A stretch of 10,300 nucleotides of DNA from CAZBGL01 sp964491375 (GCA_964491375.1 CAZBGL010000022.1:1-10300); one strand, 5' to 3'. Counted from the first letter of the stretch, positions 1 through 6,281 are shown. Notes: generated by a model not told the origin, from the sequence alone. Numbers and translations are program-made.

Positions 1-142
1 GGACCGCGAAGGGGCCGGAAGGCCAAACGCCTTCGCCTCCCGAGCCTATCCACGCGCACGTGAGCGGCACACCGGCCTCCGAGCCGCACGCCGAGGCCGG
101 GGCCCCGAAGCGGAAACGGCCCCCCGGGCGGCATCACCGAGG

Positions 143-321
143 CCCGGGAGGGCCCCCCGGCTCGGGCGGGCGCGAGCACGCGGTATGCGACCTCGCCGCG
201 GCAACCCGCCGCCCGGAAGCGCCCGGCGAGCCCCCCCGGGTCGGGCCCCTGCCGCTCGGAAACCCCAGGGCCGCGGCGACCGTAGGAGCCGCGCCCGCGC
301 CTCGCAGGGGGCCCTCCCGGG
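143..321. repeat. Large imperfect inverted repeat inside the repeat region
   Basis: The 15 bases at 143-157 are the exact reverse complement of 307-321. Sequence inside these arms is also partly complementary, for example the CCGCGG-containing stretches near 195-200 and 270-277. The whole could fold into a long interrupted hairpin in RNA or single-stranded DNA. Chance pairing is more likely in such GC-rich DNA, but a perfect 15-base arm is notable. Confidence 0.5.
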
Positions 322-490
322 CTCGGGTGCTCACAGGGGAGCGCTATCCACCCGGCCCGGGGTTTGGATCCGCGCGAGCGGCACGAAGGCCTCTGAGCGG
401 CGGCATCGAGGCCGTGACCGCGAAGCGGAAGACGAGCCCCCGGGCGGCATCACCACGGCGCAACGGGCGTCCCATCGCCTCGCGCAACGA

Positions 491-511
491 TCGCCACGAG
501 ACTCGTGGCGA
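491..511. repeat. Short perfect dyad within repeat module 2
   Basis: Ten bases, TCGCCACGAG, are followed by a single A and then their exact reverse complement. The related copy at 2606-2672 keeps the flanking sequence but is altered in the centre, with an extra partial copy of the GCGATCG motif. This suggests the dyad is a variable hot spot of the repeat family rather than a conserved protein-binding site. Confidence 0.55.
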
Positions 512-615
512 CGCCGCCCGGGGCGGGGCCCCCTTGAACCCGGTGTCGAGCGAACGGGCCGCCCCGTGGTCTGCCGGAACGGCCACTGGAAATCGCGGGG
601 CCGGCGCGAGTTGGG

Positions 616-663
616 CTCTACAAAAACAAAAACAGAAAGGCCGCGGTCCGAAGAGCCGCGGCC
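616..663 (-). terminator. Intrinsic terminator, minus strand (distal of two)
   Basis: Read on the minus strand, a GC stem (656-663 pairing with 639-646, GGCCGCGG type) with a short loop is followed at once by a T-rich tract from 638 down to about 617, with runs of three, five and five T. No T tract follows on the plus strand, so it acts on leftward transcription only. No ordinary minus-strand gene lies directly upstream of it. This points to a short transcript starting near 800. Confidence 0.75.
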
Positions 664-666
664 CCG

Positions 667-700
667 AAACGGAAAAGGCCGCGGGCAGGGCCCGCGGCCT
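667..700 (-). terminator. Intrinsic terminator or attenuator, minus strand (proximal of two)
   Basis: An 11-base-pair perfect stem (690-700 with 676-686, AGGCCGCGGGC type) with a 3-base loop is followed on the minus strand by TTTTCCGTTT. It sits 16 bases after the stop codon of the small peptide frame at 716-799. Upstream RNA around 723-737 contains CCGCGGGCCC, which could pair with either arm, so a competing structure is possible. Tandem arrangement with the second terminator suggests efficient termination. Confidence 0.65.
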
Positions 701-715
701 GAAGTGACGAGCGCC

Positions 716-799
716 TCACGCCGGTCGGGCCCGCGGTTTACGGGTCCGCCAGCACCACCACCGCACATCGTAGCACCGGGAAAACGCCTGCCTGCACAT
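716..799 (-). CDS. Possible 27-aa leader peptide with WWCW cluster
   Basis: This is a small minus-strand frame, too short for usual gene calling. From the ATG it encodes 27 residues. Residues 12-18 read VRWWCWR, with Trp at 14, 15 and 17 and Cys at 2, 9 and 16. The tail is basic (residues 18-27, RTRKPRARPA). The predicted promoter is so close that the mRNA would be almost leaderless; I see no Shine-Dalgarno sequence. A strong terminator hairpin begins 16 bases after the stop. Trp clusters before a terminator are the hallmark of tryptophan leader peptides, and Cys-containing leaders are known for sulfur genes. However, no biosynthetic gene follows within the window. It could instead be a non-coding RNA. 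Translation is an inference. Confidence 0.4.
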   Translation of the reverse strand: MCRQAFSRCYDVRWWCWRTRKPRARPA

Positions 800-808
800 G
801 ATGCGCAC

Positions 809-838
809 GGAATAGCAGGAACGCGCGTTCCCTGTCAA
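809..838 (-). promoter_or_regulatory. Predicted minus-strand sigma-70-type promoter
   Basis: Read leftward, a perfect TTGACA (833-838) is followed after 18 bases by TATTCC (809-814). Initiation would fall near 802-803, just before the ATG at 799 of the small peptide frame and about 100 bases before the first terminator. A perfect -35 hexamer is unlikely by chance in such GC-rich DNA. The -10 box is less good. No rightward promoter of similar quality is seen for the gene at 919. Confidence 0.5.
818..831. promoter_or_regulatory. LexA-like dyad (GAAC-N4-GTTC) between -35 and -10
   Basis: GGAACGCGCGTTCC is a perfect 14-base palindrome lying in the spacer of the leftward promoter, where a bound repressor would block polymerase. 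It matches 13 of 14 positions of the LexA/DinR box known from Bacillus and other Gram-positives (CGAACRNRYGTTYC). LexA sites differ widely between groups, so the identity of the regulator is an inference. It may be the operator of an unrelated repressor. Confidence 0.4.
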
Positions 839-918
839 TAGGTTGCACGGGTATCGGCTCCGGGCCGGTTTCATGCTACCCTTTCACCCGTCGTGCACCG
901 GCCGTGGAGAGGAACGAA

Positions 919-1143
919 GTGAAACGAAGGCGGCTCTACCTCCGCGTAGGGGACGTGGTGTACCACATGCACCAGCGGGCCTGGGGCGTGGGCCGGGTGG
1001 TGGAGGTGCGCACCTCGCTGCTCGACGGCGGGCCCGCGCTGGTGCGCATCTCGTTCCAGGACGGCAAGGAGCGCACCTTTTTCAACGACCTGGACGAGGC
1101 CTCCTGCTGCTACTATATGGGAATCCGGTTCTATACGGGGTAG
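919..1143 (+). CDS. DUF3553-like small protein
   Basis: This protein of 74 residues has the pattern of the small DUF3553 family: a short beta-rich domain opening with GDVVYH (residues 12-17), then WGVGRVVEV, then an acidic strand with FQDGKERTFF. Such sequences resemble the Tudor-like barrel of CarD-type proteins, but the function of the family is not established. I chose the GTG start at 919 because GGAGAGGA lies five bases upstream; the in-frame GTG at 904 has no ribosome site. It is followed after 37 bases by the PPC-domain gene in the same direction and probably shares its transcript. The C-terminal CCYY (residues 63-66) is unusual but unexplained. Confidence 0.75.
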   Translation: MKRRRLYLRVGDVVYHMHQRAWGVGRVVEVRTSLLDGGPALVRISFQDGKERTFFNDLDEASCCYYMGIRFYTG

Positions 1144-1180
1144 GGGGACTTCCGCTCCCGGTGTGCGAAAGGAGGAGCCC

Positions 1181-1612
1181 ATGCGTGTGAGCGCTCAGGC
1201 CGCCCGGGTCATCGTGGGCCGGCTGGAACGGGGGGACGACCTCCTGCAGGCCCTCACCGGGATATGCCGGACCGAGGGAGTGCGCCTGGGCCGGGTGGAG
1301 GCCCTGGGCGCTGTGGAGCGGGTTCGCCTGGGGTTCTACGACCAGAAGGAGCGGGTCTACCGGTATTGGGAGGTGGACGAACCGCTGGAGATCCTGTCCC
1401 TGGTGGGGAACGTATCCCTCCGGGACGGCGAGCCCCTCGTACATGCCCACGTGACCCTGGGCGACCATGCGGGCCGGACGCTGGGGGGGCACCTGGCCGA
1501 GGGGACCCGCGTGTTTGCCTGCGAGTACGCGGTGGAGGTTCTGGAAGGGGCCGAACTCCACCGTGGCTCTGACGAGGCCACCGGTCTTCCGCTGTGGACC
1601 CGCGCGGGCTGA
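1181..1612 (+). CDS. PPC/DUF296 domain protein
   Basis: A 143-residue protein made almost wholly of one PPC domain (plant and prokaryote conserved, DUF296). The diagnostic segment is at residues 77-105: GNVSL, then VHAHVTLGD (87-95) with His 88 and 90, then GGHL (102-105). In plants the domain sits beside AT-hooks and mediates trimer formation; bacterial stand-alone versions form trimers with a likely metal site, and their role is not settled. The start is the ATG at 1181, preceded by AAGGAGG at five bases; the upstream GTG at 1163 is not needed. Its stop TGA overlaps by one base the ATG of the next gene, so the two are probably translationally coupled. Confidence 0.85.
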   Translation: MRVSAQAARVIVGRLERGDDLLQALTGICRTEGVRLGRVEALGAVERVRLGFYDQKERVYRYWEVDEPLEILSLVGNVSLRDGEPLVHAHVTLGDHAGRTLGGHLAEGTRVFACEYAVEVLEGAELHRGSDEATGLPLWTRAG

Positions 1613-2376
1613 TGCCGTTCGCCCTCTCCAAGGCCCTCCAGATCATCCTCGATCCTCTGGTGCCGGCGGCGGCGCTGCTGCTCCTGGCGTTCGTGTTTTC
1701 GTGGCGGCGGCCGGGACGGGCACGGGTGTTGCTCGCGCTGGGGTTCCTGATCCTGGCCGGGCTGGGGTCGGGGCCGGTTGCGGAGCGCCTGGTGGGGCCC
1801 CTGGAGCGGGCGTATCCCGTGCCTCCCCGGGCGGTCAACGCGGATGCCGCGGTGGTCCTGGCCGGCACGGTGGACCTGGCCCGGTCCACGCCCGAGCGGG
1901 TCGAGCTGTACCACCGGGCCGAGCGCATCTTCGAGGGCGCGCGCCTGGTCACCGAGGGCCGGGCCCGGTGGCTCGTCATTTCGGGCGGGAGCGGCGATCC
2001 GGACCGCCCCGAGGTGCGCGAGGCCGAGCTCCTGGCCGTTCTGGCCCGGCGACTCGGGGTTCCCCCGGAAAGGATCGTCCTCCAGACCCGGAGCCGCACC
2101 ACCCACGAGGACGCGGCCTACACCGTGCCGCTGCTCAGGGAACGGGGGTTCCGGAGTTTCTTTCTGGTGACCACGGCCATGGACATGCCCCGGGCGGTGG
2201 CGTGCTTCCGGAAGGAGGGAGCCGAGCCGATCCCGTTCCCGGTGGATTACCGGGTGACCCCGCCGGCCACCGGGTGGAAGCGGTGGGTCCCGGACACGGG
2301 GACCCTCCTCCTCTCGGGCGAGGCGATCCACGAGTACGTGGGGTACGCGGTGTACTGGGTGTTGGGGTACCTGTAG
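1612..2376 (+). CDS. ElyC/YdcF-family (DUF218) membrane protein
   Basis: A protein of 254 residues. Two hydrophobic stretches near the N terminus (about 9-30 and 38-54) are followed by a DUF218 domain, probably outside the inner membrane. Landmarks are AAVVLAGTVD (79-88), ISGGSG (123-128), SRTTHEDA (161-168) and VTTAMDMPRAVACF (186-199), the same order as in E. coli ElyC (YcbC) and SanA/YdcF relatives. ElyC affects peptidoglycan and envelope assembly; the exact reaction is not known. The start is the ATG overlapping the stop of the PPC gene (TGATG), which gives the typical short hydrophobic N terminus; a GTG at 1594 would add six residues. No U-rich terminator follows; the repeat copy begins about 17 bases after the stop. 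Confidence 0.88.
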   Translation: MPFALSKALQIILDPLVPAAALLLLAFVFSWRRPGRARVLLALGFLILAGLGSGPVAERLVGPLERAYPVPPRAVNADAAVVLAGTVDLARSTPERVELYHRAERIFEGARLVTEGRARWLVISGGSGDPDRPEVREAELLAVLARRLGVPPERIVLQTRSRTTHEDAAYTVPLLRERGFRSFFLVTTAMDMPRAVACFRKEGAEPIPFPVDYRVTPPATGWKRWVPDTGTLLLSGEAIHEYVGYAVYWVLGYL

Positions 2377-2392
2377 CGCGCCCAGGGCGCTC

Positions 2393-2672
2393 GGGGGGGC
2401 CGTTTCCGCTTCGGGGCCCCGGCCTCGGTGGGGGTGCTTGGAGGCCGGTGTGCCGCTCGCGTGCGCGAACGGTGGGCTCGGGAGGCGAAGGCGTTTGGCC
2501 TTCCGGCCCCTTCGCGGTCCCGGCCCCCCGGGCCAGTTGGACAGCCCCCTGGCGGGCGCCCGAGCCCGGAAGGGCCCATCGCGAGGCGCTGGCGCGGCTC
2601 CGCGTCCCGGGCGGCGGTGCCACGAGTTCCGTCGCGATCGTGGCGATCGTTCCGCGAGGCGGTGGAACGCCC
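2393..2672. repeat. Second copy of the intergenic repeat family, inverted
   Basis: This non-coding stretch between the ElyC-like and GNAT genes repeats much of 1-521 in opposite orientation. Three blocks are identical to the left copy: 2394-2428 (35 bases), 2440-2458 (19) and 2475-2520 (46). They are separated by short variable spacers of nearly equal length. A further module, 2606-2672, matches 465-521 with an extra insertion around 2628-2640. Between 2521 and 2605 I see no clear partner within the window; its partner may lie left of position 1. It ends 12 bases before the GNAT ribosome site, so that gene's promoter may lie in or near it. Confidence 0.8.
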
Positions 2673-2702
2673 GGGGGCGCGAAGAGGAGGGAGGCACGCA
2701 CG

Positions 2703-3152
2703 ATGGGCGGGGAGCCGTGGGAAAACGGGGTAGGGGTGGCCGTGGTGACCTGGGAGGAGGCCGGGGCCGACTGCCTGCGGGTGCGCACCCGGGTGTTCGT
2801 GGAGGAGCAGGGGGTCCCCTTGGAGGTCGAGGCGGACGGCCGTGATCCCGGGTGCGCGCACGTCCTGGCCCGCGACCCGACGGGCCGGCCGGTGGGCACG
2901 GGCCGGCTCCTCCCGGATGGACGCATCGGCCGGATGGCCGTGCTTCCCGATTGGAGGGGAAAGGGGATAGGCCGGCGCATCCTCGGGTTGCTCGAGGCCG
3001 AGGCGCGCAGGAGGGGGCTGCGGCGGGTGACCCTTCACGCCCAGACCCGTGCGCAGGGATTCTACGAGGCCGCCGGATACCGGGTAGAAGGGGGGGTGTT
3101 CGAGGAGGCGGGCATTCCCCACGTGACGATGTGGAAAGACCTCACCGCCTGA
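2703..3152 (+). CDS. GNAT-family N-acetyltransferase, ElaA/YjcF-like
   Basis: A single GNAT domain of 149 residues, expected to transfer an acetyl group from acetyl-CoA to an unknown amine. The N-terminal part has RVRTRVFVEEQGVP (residues 26-39), typical of the ElaA/YjcF subgroup. The acetyl-CoA loop is RGKGIG (85-90) after RMAVLPDW. The domain closes with FYEAAGYR (120-127) and AGIPHVTM (136-143), also as in that subgroup. The ATG at 2703 is chosen because AGGAGGGAGG at 2685-2694 precedes it; the same frame stays open far upstream only because the repeat lacks stops. It is followed after 62 bases by the menaquinone genes. Substrate and any link with quinone synthesis are unknown. Confidence 0.88.
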   Translation: MGGEPWENGVGVAVVTWEEAGADCLRVRTRVFVEEQGVPLEVEADGRDPGCAHVLARDPTGRPVGTGRLLPDGRIGRMAVLPDWRGKGIGRRILGLLEAEARRRGLRRVTLHAQTRAQGFYEAAGYRVEGGVFEEAGIPHVTMWKDLTA

Positions 3153-3214
3153 CCGGGGCCCCGCACGAGGGGCCGGTTGGGACCGCGGTGCACGGCCGAA
3201 CGGGAGGCGACGGA

Positions 3215-4078
3215 ATGACGCACGGGGCGCCCCGGAGGTTGGGTGAGCTCCTGGAGATGATCAAGTTCAGCCACACCGTGTTCGCGCTCCCCTTTGCGCT
3301 CACGGGCATGGTGTTGGCCGCGGACGGCGTTCCTTCCCTCGGCACGTTGGCCGGGATCGTGGCGGCCATGGTGGGGGCCCGCACCGCGGCCATGGCCTGG
3401 AACCGCCTGGCCGACGCGGACATCGACGCCCGGAACCCCCGCACCGCCGATCGCCACATCCCGGCGGGCCGGGTGAGCCGTGCCGAGGCGTGGGGGCTCG
3501 TGGTGGGTGGCGTGGCGCTCCTGGAACTGGCCGCATGGTGGCTCAATCCGTTGTGCCTCAAGCTCTCACCGATCGCCCTCGCCGTGATCTTCCTGTACCC
3601 GTACACCAAGCGGTTCACTTGGCTGTGCCACTTCCTGCTGGGCCTGGCGTTGGCGGCCGCTCCCCTGGGTGCCTGGATCGCGGTGACAGGCGCGTGGAGC
3701 TGGAGGATCCTTCCCCTGGGCGTGGCCGTGCTCCTGTGGGTGGCCGGTTTCGACATCCTGTACGCGCTGCAGGACCTGGAGTTCGACCGGGCCGAGGGAC
3801 TCCACAGCGTGCCCCAGCGATGGGGAAAGGGCCGGGCGCTGCGCGTGGCGGGGCGACTCCACGCGGCCGTGGTGCTGCTCCTGGCCCTCCAGGTGCCCCT
3901 GTTCGGGCTGGGGGGATGGTACGTGTTGGGCCTTGCGGTCGCAGCCGGGCTGCTCCTGTACGAGCATGCCCTGGTGACCCCCTACGACCTTTCGCGCCTG
4001 GACGCGGCGTTCTTCACCATGAACGGGATCCTGAGCGTGGTGGTGTTCGCCGCGACGTTCGCGGATGTGGTGCTGTGA
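3215..4078 (+). CDS. mqnP: UbiA-family prenyltransferase, likely MqnP
   Basis: A polytopic membrane protein of 287 residues of the UbiA superfamily. The two Asp-rich motifs that bind Mg and the prenyl diphosphate are intact: N63-x3-D67-x3-D71 (NRLADADID) and D180-x2-Y183-x3-D187-x3-D191 (DILYALQDLEFD). Several hydrophobic spans lie between them. UbiA enzymes prenylate aromatic acids; in futalosine-pathway bacteria the member MqnP attaches the prenyl tail to the naphthoate intermediate. Its position directly before mqnE and mqnC supports that role over ubiquinone or haem O synthesis; the latter would show a different neighbourhood. The ATG is preceded by GGGAGG at seven bases. Its TGA overlaps the GTG of mqnE by four bases (GTGA). 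Confidence 0.85.
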   Translation: MTHGAPRRLGELLEMIKFSHTVFALPFALTGMVLAADGVPSLGTLAGIVAAMVGARTAAMAWNRLADADIDARNPRTADRHIPAGRVSRAEAWGLVVGGVALLELAAWWLNPLCLKLSPIALAVIFLYPYTKRFTWLCHFLLGLALAAAPLGAWIAVTGAWSWRILPLGVAVLLWVAGFDILYALQDLEFDRAEGLHSVPQRWGKGRALRVAGRLHAAVVLLLALQVPLFGLGGWYVLGLAVAAGLLLYEHALVTPYDLSRLDAAFFTMNGILSVVVFAATFADVVL

Positions 4079-5196
4079 GCGGGTTGCCGACCCTTCGGGA
4101 CGTCGCGAAGAAGGTGGAAGCGGGCGAGCGGCTGGACGAGCGCGACGCCGTGGCGCTGCTCACGAGCCGGGACCTTTTGGCCGTGGGCGAGTTGGCCGAC
4201 CGGGCCAACCGGCGGCGGAACGGCCTCAAGGTGTTCTACAACGTGAACCGGCACGTGAACCCCACGAACGTCTGCGTGAACCGGTGCCGGTTCTGCGCGT
4301 TCAGCCGGAGCCCGGGAGAGCCGGGTGCCTACACCCTGGACCACGACCGGATCCTGGAACGGGTGCGCGAAGCGGCCGAGGCCGGCGCCACCGAGGTCCA
4401 CATCGTGGGGGGGCTGCACCCGGAGCTGCCGTTCGGGTGGTACCGGGACCTGGTGGCGGCCATCCGGGAACGGTTCCCCCGGATCCACATCAAGGGGTTC
4501 ACCGCCGTGGAGATCGACCACTTCGCCCGCATGGGCGGGGGGTCGGCCGAGCGGGTGCTCCAAGAGCTCCGGGAGGCCGGACTGGGGAGCCTTCCGGGCG
4601 GCGGCGCGGAGCTCTTGCCGGCCGGGATCCGGCGCCGGATCTGCCCCGAAAAGATCTCGGGGGAGCGCTGGCTGGAGATCATGGAGATCGCCCACGGTCT
4701 GGGGCTGCGGTCGAACGCCACCATGCTGTACGGCCACGTGGAGCGCCCCGAGGACCGGGTGGAGCACATGCGGCTGCTCAGGGCCCTCCAGGACCGCACC
4801 GGCGGGTTCCAGGCGTTCATCCCGCTTGCGTTCCAGCCCCGCAACTCGGAACTGGCGCGCGCCGCCCCCACCACGGGCCTTGACGACCTGCTCACCCTGG
4901 CCACCGCGCGGCTCTACCTGGACAACTTCCGCCACATCAAGGCCTACTGGGTCATGCTGGGCGAGCGGATCGCCCAGGTGAGCCTCCACTTCGGGGTCAA
5001 CGACCTGGACGGCACGGTGGTGGAGGAGCGCATCGCCCACGACGCCGGGGCCACGAGCCGCGAGGCCCTGACCCGGGAGGAGCTGGTGGCCCTGATCGAG
5101 GAGGCCGGCCGGATCCCGGTGGAGCGCGACACCCTGTACCGCCCGGTGGAACGCTCGGATGCCGGATGGCGGGTGGCCGGGGAGGCGGTGGCGTGA
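4075..5196 (+). CDS. mqnE: Aminofutalosine synthase MqnE, radical SAM
   Basis: Radical SAM enzyme of 373 residues. MqnE joins the adenosyl radical of S-adenosylmethionine to 3-[(1-carboxyvinyl)oxy]benzoate to give 6-amino-6-deoxyfutalosine in menaquinone synthesis. The 4Fe-4S cluster motif C-x3-C-x2-C is at Cys67, Cys71 and Cys74 (CVNRCRFCAF). Other family marks are VHIVGGLHPELPF after the cluster, LPGGGAELL in the middle, and RTGGFQAFIPLAFQP near the C-terminal third. Length fits the family. The GTG start overlaps the stop of the prenyltransferase gene, and the TGA stop overlaps the next GTG, so the three genes form a coupled operon. MqnE rather than MqnC is chosen from NVNRHVNPTNVC and the HIVGGLHP segment. 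Confidence 0.93.
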   Translation: MSGLPTLRDVAKKVEAGERLDERDAVALLTSRDLLAVGELADRANRRRNGLKVFYNVNRHVNPTNVCVNRCRFCAFSRSPGEPGAYTLDHDRILERVREAAEAGATEVHIVGGLHPELPFGWYRDLVAAIRERFPRIHIKGFTAVEIDHFARMGGGSAERVLQELREAGLGSLPGGGAELLPAGIRRRICPEKISGERWLEIMEIAHGLGLRSNATMLYGHVERPEDRVEHMRLLRALQDRTGGFQAFIPLAFQPRNSELARAAPTTGLDDLLTLATARLYLDNFRHIKAYWVMLGERIAQVSLHFGVNDLDGTVVEERIAHDAGATSREALTREELVALIEEAGRIPVERDTLYRPVERSDAGWRVAGEAVA

Positions 5197-6281
5197 CGGG
5201 CCGGGTGGGACGGGACGAGGCCCTGGCGCTCCTTCGGGAGGCCCCCCTCTTGGAGCTGGGCCGCCGGGCGGACGCGGTGCGCCGGCGGCTCCATCCGGAG
5301 GGCCTGGTCACGTTCGTGGTGGACCGGAACATCAACTTCACGAACGTGTGCACCTGCCAGTGTCGGTTCTGCGCGTTCTACCGCAGGCCGGGGGATCCCG
5401 AGGGGTACGTGCTGACCTACGAGGAGATCCTCCGGAAGATCGAGGAGCTGGTGGCCCAGGGCGGAACCCAGGTGCTCATGCAGGGCGGCCTCCACCCGGA
5501 CCTCCGGATCGAGTGGTTCGAGGAGTTGTTCCGGGAGATCAAGCGGCGGTACCCGATGGTCCAGAACCACAGCCTTTCCCCGGCGGAGGTGGTCCACGTC
5601 GCCCGGGTCTCGGGGCTCTCGGTGGAGCGCACCCTGGAAAGGCTCCACGCCGCGGGGCTGGACTCCATCCCGGGGGGAGGTGCCGAGGTCCTGGTGGACC
5701 GGGTGCGCCGCGAGATCAGCCCCCGCAAGATCGGGTGGAGGCAGTGGGCGCAGGTCATGGAGACCGCCCATCGCATGGGCATGCCCACCACGGCCACGCT
5801 GATGTTCGGCTCCACCGAGACCGACCGGGACCTGGTGGACCACCTGCTGCGGATTCGCGACCTCCAGGACCGCACCGGCGGGTTCACGGCGTTCATCCCG
5901 TGGAGCTTCCAGCCCAACCGCACCGAGCTGGGCGCCTCCCGCGGCATCCGAAAGGCCGGTGCGGTGCGCTACCTGCGCGTGCTGGCCCTTTCGAGGATCG
6001 TGCTCGACAACGTGCCCAACCTCCAGGCCTCGTGGGTGACCCAGGGGGAGAAGGTGGCCCAGGTGGCCCTGCGGTTCGGGGCCAACGACCTGGGCGGCAC
6101 CATGCTGGAGGAGAACGTGGTGGCGGCCACGGGCGTACGGTTCCGGCTTCCCCGGGAGCGCATGGTCGAGCTCATCCGCGACGCGGGTTTCGTCCCGGCC
6201 CGCCGGACCACCACGTACCGCGTGCTGGAGCGCTACCCCGGCCGGACCGGGGATTGCGTACCTACCGAGTGTATTTTATGA
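5193..6281 (+). CDS. mqnC: Cyclic dehypoxanthine futalosine synthase MqnC, radical SAM
   Basis: Radical SAM enzyme of 362 residues. MqnC cyclises dehypoxanthine futalosine to the spiro compound that is next converted towards 1,4-dihydroxy-6-naphthoate. The cluster cysteines are Cys53, Cys57 and Cys60 (CTCQCRFCAFYR). VLMQGGLHPDL, IPGGGAEVL and RTGGFTAFIPWSFQP are typical of the family and parallel those of MqnE, its paralogue. I chose the GTG at 5193, which overlaps the mqnE stop and has GGGGAGGCGG just upstream; the ATG at 5166 would add nine Gly-rich residues and deepen the overlap. The protein ends in a short tail with two cysteines (GDCVPTECIL) that I do not recognise as conserved. The pathway's MqnA, MqnB and MqnD genes are not here. 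Confidence 0.93.
   Translation: MTGRVGRDEALALLREAPLLELGRRADAVRRRLHPEGLVTFVVDRNINFTNVCTCQCRFCAFYRRPGDPEGYVLTYEEILRKIEELVAQGGTQVLMQGGLHPDLRIEWFEELFREIKRRYPMVQNHSLSPAEVVHVARVSGLSVERTLERLHAAGLDSIPGGGAEVLVDRVRREISPRKIGWRQWAQVMETAHRMGMPTTATLMFGSTETDRDLVDHLLRIRDLQDRTGGFTAFIPWSFQPNRTELGASRGIRKAGAVRYLRVLALSRIVLDNVPNLQASWVTQGEKVAQVALRFGANDLGGTMLEENVVAATGVRFRLPRERMVELIRDAGFVPARRTTTYRVLERYPGRTGDCVPTECIL

Larger units (their letters stand above)
1..600. repeat. Mosaic of degenerate GC-rich intergenic repeats, no credible gene
   Basis: I see no gene with a family signature or a good ribosome site in this stretch; the open frames across it come from GC richness. It is built from repeated modules. Bases 1-125 return inverted at 2394-2520, with exact blocks 1-46/2475-2520, 62-80/2440-2458 and 91-125/2394-2428. 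A module at about 46-138 recurs in the same orientation at about 343-454, both copies ending in the same 18 bases (121-138 and 437-454). A second module at 465-521 returns inverted at 2606-2672. The left end is cut by the window. No transposase or target-site duplication is seen, so the type of element is unknown. Confidence 0.75.

Noticed and set aside
331..768. A 145-codon minus-strand frame starting just inside the leader unit
   Set aside because: It reads straight through both intrinsic terminators and into the repeats, and has low-complexity composition. The shorter frame at 716-799, ending before the terminators, is more sensible.
60..841. Long open frames on both strands of the first 840 bases (up to 218 codons)
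   Set aside because: Composition is Arg/Gly/Pro/Ala-rich with no domain signature; the frames overlap each other, cross hairpins and terminators, and lie in repeats. GC-rich DNA lacks stops by chance.
841..918. Rightward promoter for the DUF3553 gene (TTGCAC at 843, TACCCT at 877)
   Set aside because: The spacing of 28 bases is too long for a sigma-70 promoter and the -10 match is poor.
1..2672. CRISPR array
   Set aside because: The repeats are few, long, partly inverted and without regular unique spacers; no cas gene is present.
1357..2697. A 446-codon minus-strand frame opposite the PPC and ElyC genes
   Set aside because: Its translation is Pro/Arg/His-rich and it is a mirror of two well-supported plus-strand genes plus a repeat.
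1467..2702. Long in-frame upstream extension of the GNAT gene
   Set aside because: It overlaps two real genes in another frame and passes through the repeat; a strong ribosome site places the start at 2703.
3157..3174. GC hairpin (GGCCCC/GGGGCC) after the GNAT gene as a terminator
   Set aside because: Only six base pairs and no T-rich tract follow; it is too weak to call in this composition.
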